In this document: one piece after another, positions 52,502-54,660 of the stretch | Layout of the letters: every line of letters begins with the position of its first letter | How positions within the stretch are numbered: position 1 is the stretch's first letter | Source: an uncultured Chloroflexota bacterium | GTDB lineage: Bacteria > Chloroflexota > Dehalococcoidia > GIF9 > AB-539-J10 | DNA: 54,660 bases | NCBI GenBank assembly: GCA_903884455.1 | Contig: CAISEW010000012.1 | Location: forward strand, 1 to 54,660 | Reading direction: 5' to 3' | The notes under the pieces: model-generated | Seen by the model: only the letters and a program-made list of their open reading frames with translations | The model's database searches: none | What the model was told of the DNA's origin: nothing | Translations under genes and position numbers: made by a program

Positions 52502-53899
52502 CTAGCCTTTGGCATTTCTTGCCCGCTCGCGAACTTTACCAATGATATTCTGCCTCTCTACGAAGTCTGTCGTATGACGACCTGCACTGAAGACCTCGTC
52601 TTCCAATGCCACCCGATGAAAGGGAAGATTTGTCTGTATCCCTTCAATCCTCGTTTCATCCACGGCTCTCTTCATCTGTGATATGGCTTCATCTCTTGTT
52701 TTTCCCCACGTTATAAGTTTAAGGAGCAATGGGTCATAATAGAAAGGAATTTCATATCTCTCATATATTCCTTCGTCAATGCGGATCCCTAAACCGTGCG
52801 GCAGATGAAGACCGGTTACAATCCCTGGACAGGGGAGAAAGTTGCGTAAGACATCCTCTGCCGTAATGCGGCATTCTAAAGCGTGGTCACGGAGGTTGAT
52901 GTCGTCCTGAGCGTAAGGTAACTGCTCACCAGCGGCAATTCTGATCTGTTCTCTGACGATGTCTATGCCAGTGGCAAGTTCCGTTACGCAATGCTCCACT
53001 TGCAAGCGGGTGTTCACTTCATTAAAGTAAAACTCCTGTGTATCCGGGACGTAAAAGAATTCGACAGTCAACGCGTTGACATACTGTAAAGTCAGAGCTA
53101 TATCAAGGGCAGCCACTGCCATCTTCATCCTCAAATGCGGCGAAAGAATATGGCAGGGAGATTCTTCTATCAGCTTTTGAAACCGCCGTTGTATGGAACA
53201 ATCTCTCTCACCTAAATGAATGATATTACCATGGTTATCGGCAAGCACTTGAAACTCTACGTGCTTTATCCCGCTGAGAAGCTTTTCAACATAAAACGAG
53301 GACACGCCAAACAAAGCCCTGCCTCTGTCCTCCACAGAGCGGACAGCCCTTATCAGCTCTTGCCTGTTTCTGGCAACAATCATGCCGATCCCGCCGCCGC
53401 CACCTGAAGGCTTAACGATAACCGGATAGCCAATACTTTCTGCTACTTCCTCAACCTGTGCCAATCTCCCACTAGCTGAGTTCGTAAGAGTCTTATCGTA
53501 ACCCGGGACTATGGGTATCTTAATCCTCCTCATTAGCTCGCGGGCATTCTGTTTTGGTTTCGCCTTGTGCATACACTCGGCAGGCGGGCCAACAAAAGTA
53601 ATTCCTTGTTTTTCACACATTTCGACAAAGTCAGGATTTTCGGCTAGAAAACCATATCCAGGGTGAAGAGCTTCAGCCCCGCTCCTTGTGGCGACTCCCA
53701 GAATCTTTTCCTTATTGAGGTAACTTTGTACTGCTTCTCCTGGCCCGATGGGATAAGCTTCGTCCGCAAGCTTCACATGAAGGGAATCAGCATCAACATC
53801 GGAGTAAACTGCCACTGTTCGTATTCCCATTTCTTTACAAGTTCTCATTATCCGTACGGCTATTTCGCCCCGGTTGGCAATGAGGATTTTGCTAAACAC
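52502..53899 (-). CDS. accC: Biotin carboxylase (AccC-like)
   Basis: The 465-residue enzyme has MFSKILIANRGEIAVRIMRTC, LHPGYGFLAENPDF, the ATP-grasp loop KPSGGGGGIGM, ERDCSIQRRFQKLIEESPC and EVNTRLQVEHCVTE, all biotin-carboxylase signatures. It carboxylates biotin on a carrier protein using ATP and bicarbonate. No biotin carrier or carboxyltransferase gene is adjacent, so it may serve acetyl-CoA, propionyl-CoA or pyruvate carboxylation. The start is GTG at 53897-53899 with AAAGGAGG upstream. The C-terminus is slightly longer than in E. coli AccC. Confidence 0.9.
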   Translation of the reverse strand: MFSKILIANRGEIAVRIMRTCKEMGIRTVAVYSDVDADSLHVKLADEAYPIGPGEAVQSYLNKEKILGVATRSGAEALHPGYGFLAENPDFVEMCEKQGITFVGPPAECMHKAKPKQNARELMRRIKIPIVPGYDKTLTNSASGRLAQVEEVAESIGYPVIVKPSGGGGGIGMIVARNRQELIRAVRSVEDRGRALFGVSSFYVEKLLSGIKHVEFQVLADNHGNIIHLGERDCSIQRRFQKLIEESPCHILSPHLRMKMAVAALDIALTLQYVNALTVEFFYVPDTQEFYFNEVNTRLQVEHCVTELATGIDIVREQIRIAAGEQLPYAQDDINLRDHALECRITAEDVLRNFLPCPGIVTGLHLPHGLGIRIDEGIYERYEIPFYYDPLLLKLITWGKTRDEAISQMKRAVDETRIEGIQTNLPFHRVALEDEVFSAGRHTTDFVERQNIIGKVRERARNAKG

Positions 53900-53974
53900 A
53901 GTCGTCTTCCTCCTTTCGTATAAGGTTTAAAGGCATATTATCTGTCGCTCGAATTCTACTAAGAAAATGCCAAA

Positions 53975-54187
53975 CTCGTAAAGCAAACAATCTGACGAAA
54001 TATGCAGTTTTCTAGTCCCCTTTAAGCACTAAGGGATAAATTCAATTCAGCTCGGGCTTAAGCCCTTTTTCCCTCTTTGAGGCTTAAAAATTCCGAGTTA
54101 TATTTCTCAATTAGCCCGGCATCGGCAAAGCTGAAGTAGCGATTTTCGCCTATTATGATGTGGTCCAAGACCTTAAGCTGGATTGTG
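53975..54187 (+). repeat. Interspersed repeat, copy I (common segment plus longest radC tail)
   Basis: Copy I starts AAAGCAAACAATCTGACGAA, then TGCAGTTTTCTAGTCC, TTTAAGCACTAAGGG, ATAAATTCAATTCAG and a radC tail. Its left end (GCAAACAATCTG) equals the right end of copy A. Confidence 0.8.
54058..54187 (-). pseudogene. radC 3' fragment in repeat I
   Basis: The minus strand encodes IQLKVLDHIIIGENRYFSF then ADAGLIEKYNSEFLSLKEGKRA and a stop, the C-terminal JAB-like end of RadC. About 43 codons remain and no upstream part of radC is present. Confidence 0.85.
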
Positions 54188-54306
54188 GGGCACGACAACA
54201 CACAACTTTTGCCATTTAGGGTGCGTGTTTAATGTAGCATGGTCACAATACAACATTTCCAGTTTGTGTAATGAGGTAACAAAACAGGCTTTTGTGCAAT
54301 TTTACG

Positions 54307-54432
54307 TTAGGTACACTCTGGACCTTTACCTCGCCGCCTTATCATCCATATAGCCACTGCCACTGAAAGCAGCGCCAACAAGCCTACTATAGCCGTCTTC
54401 TCCGCCGGAGAAAGCTCTTCCTCTCTTCTCTG
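54307..54432 (-). pseudogene. Orphan C-terminal membrane anchor, probably a gene remnant
   Basis: The minus-strand frame between two stops reads REEELSPAEKTAIVGLLAL then LSVAVAIWMIRRRGKGPECT. This is a typical acidic linker, transmembrane helix and basic tail, but no start codon is usable. It may be the end of a deleted surface protein. Confidence 0.4.
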
Positions 54433-54521
54433 TCATTGAGAAGAGCGAAGCGGTTGCGAGGCTGCGGCGTTCAATTGCTGTATGTATCTGCTCCAAAAAG
54501 TTTATGGACGCTTACAGATAC

Positions 54522-54550
54522 TTGACACAACAACAATTCTGCAATATTAT
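54522..54550 (+). promoter_or_regulatory. Near-consensus promoter of the gene at 54587
   Basis: TTGACA at 54522-54527, exactly 17 bp, then TATTAT at 54545-54550. AAAGGAGG at 54572-54579 follows as the ribosome binding site. Confidence 0.75.
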
Positions 54551-54586
54551 GGGGTGCACGGTTAAAAACACAAAGGAGGCAAAAAC

Positions 54587-54660
54587 ATGGCAGTTACAAT
54601 CAATTCCAGCCTCAAGGAGCTACTTGCCGACCCGAAGGCAAAAGCTATACTTGAGAAACA
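54587..54660 (+). CDS. Start of a gene cut by the window edge
   Basis: The ATG at 54587 follows AAAGGAGG by 7 bases. The 24 visible codons read MAVTINSSLKELLADPKAK then AILEK. The pattern SLKELLADPKAKAILEK occurs as a short helical module in various bacterial proteins, so the product cannot be named from this stub. The strong promoter and ribosome binding site suggest high expression. Confidence 0.7.
   Translation, partial: MAVTINSSLKELLADPKAKAILEK

Larger units (their letters stand above)
53900..54586. other. Long intergenic region with repeat I, a gene tail and a promoter
   Basis: This 687-bp region holds repeat copy I with a radC tail (53975-54187), an orphan membrane-anchor codon run (54307-54432) and a near-consensus promoter (54522-54550). 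It looks like debris of deleted genes. Confidence 0.6.

Noticed and set aside
27739-53992. Integron attC array
   Set aside because: Copies share an AGCGCT-centred segment in one orientation, but I see no attC-style R and L box pairs, the gene strands alternate, and there is no integrase in the window.
27739-54187. CRISPR array
   Set aside because: The repeats are long, variable and kilobases apart with genes between them; there are no regular spacers and no cas genes.

Overview
The window looks like a chromosomal segment from an uncultivated anaerobic bacterium of the Chloroflexota, Dehalococcoidia-like. This is an inference from gene content: a Wood-Ljungdahl operon mixing bacterial corrinoid-protein genes with archaeal-type CODH/ACS subunits, small CxxC zinc-ribbon proteins, a zinc-ribbon kinase/ATPase fusion and many short intergenic repeats. 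No rRNA gene and no CRISPR array is visible.

Region 1 (1-14932, all minus strand) is one long gene run, read from high to low coordinate: acsE, acsD, cdhA, cdhB (epsilon), a short acsB/cdhC, acsC, nuoE-like, nuoF-like, cooC, [NiFe] hydrogenase small and large subunits, hydrogenase maturation protease, metV and metF (cut by the window edge). Gaps are short and several genes overlap. Together they can take electrons from H2 or NAD(P)H, reduce methylene-H4folate, transfer the methyl group to the corrinoid protein, reduce CO2 to CO and assemble acetyl-CoA. An extended -10 promoter lies upstream of acsE, back to back with the promoter of a J-domain protein.

Region 2 (15211-23828) holds ordinary accessory metabolism: J-domain protein, 14-TM MFS exporter, cytidylate-kinase-like protein, two alpha/beta hydrolases, a two-subunit CoA-transferase, an FMN reductase-like flavoprotein and a C_GCAxxG_C_C protein. 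A short fragment at 22912-22996 is the decayed 3' end of a paralogue of the large kinase gene next door.

Region 3 (23861-32730) has a giant zinc-ribbon/Ser-Thr-kinase/AAA/TPR-like protein. It is followed by an RNA-related group: RRM protein, two near-identical zinc-ribbon genes, NYN/OST-HTH protein and TypA/BipA. The zinc-ribbon genes lie in a duplicated block of about 540 bp. Both copies keep an 11-bp hairpin that would occlude the ribosome binding site and a 3' hairpin with a compensatory base change.

Region 4 (32735-38464) is accessory. Two convergent genes with PD-(D/E)XK-like motifs (a SEC-C protein and an Mrr-like protein) lie between copies of an interspersed repeat, followed by a degenerate tRNA-like gene, a radC remnant, a methyltransferase and an unknown protein.

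Region 5 (38553-53899) holds a marR-ABC ATPase-permease-CARDB operon, a lipoprotein, a ferredoxin-type protein, a nitroreductase, a GNAT acetyltransferase, threonine aldolase with an ornithine-cyclodeaminase-family enzyme, a double CDGSH protein, a cupin, two membrane proteins and biotin carboxylase. The window ends in the first codons of a gene with a strong promoter.

The most unusual signal is a family of about ten intergenic repeats from 27.7 kb onward, none in the first 27 kb. The recognisable copies all point the same way. Several share a segment of about 60 bp that is joined either to the C-terminal codons of radC or to a second, unrelated module.
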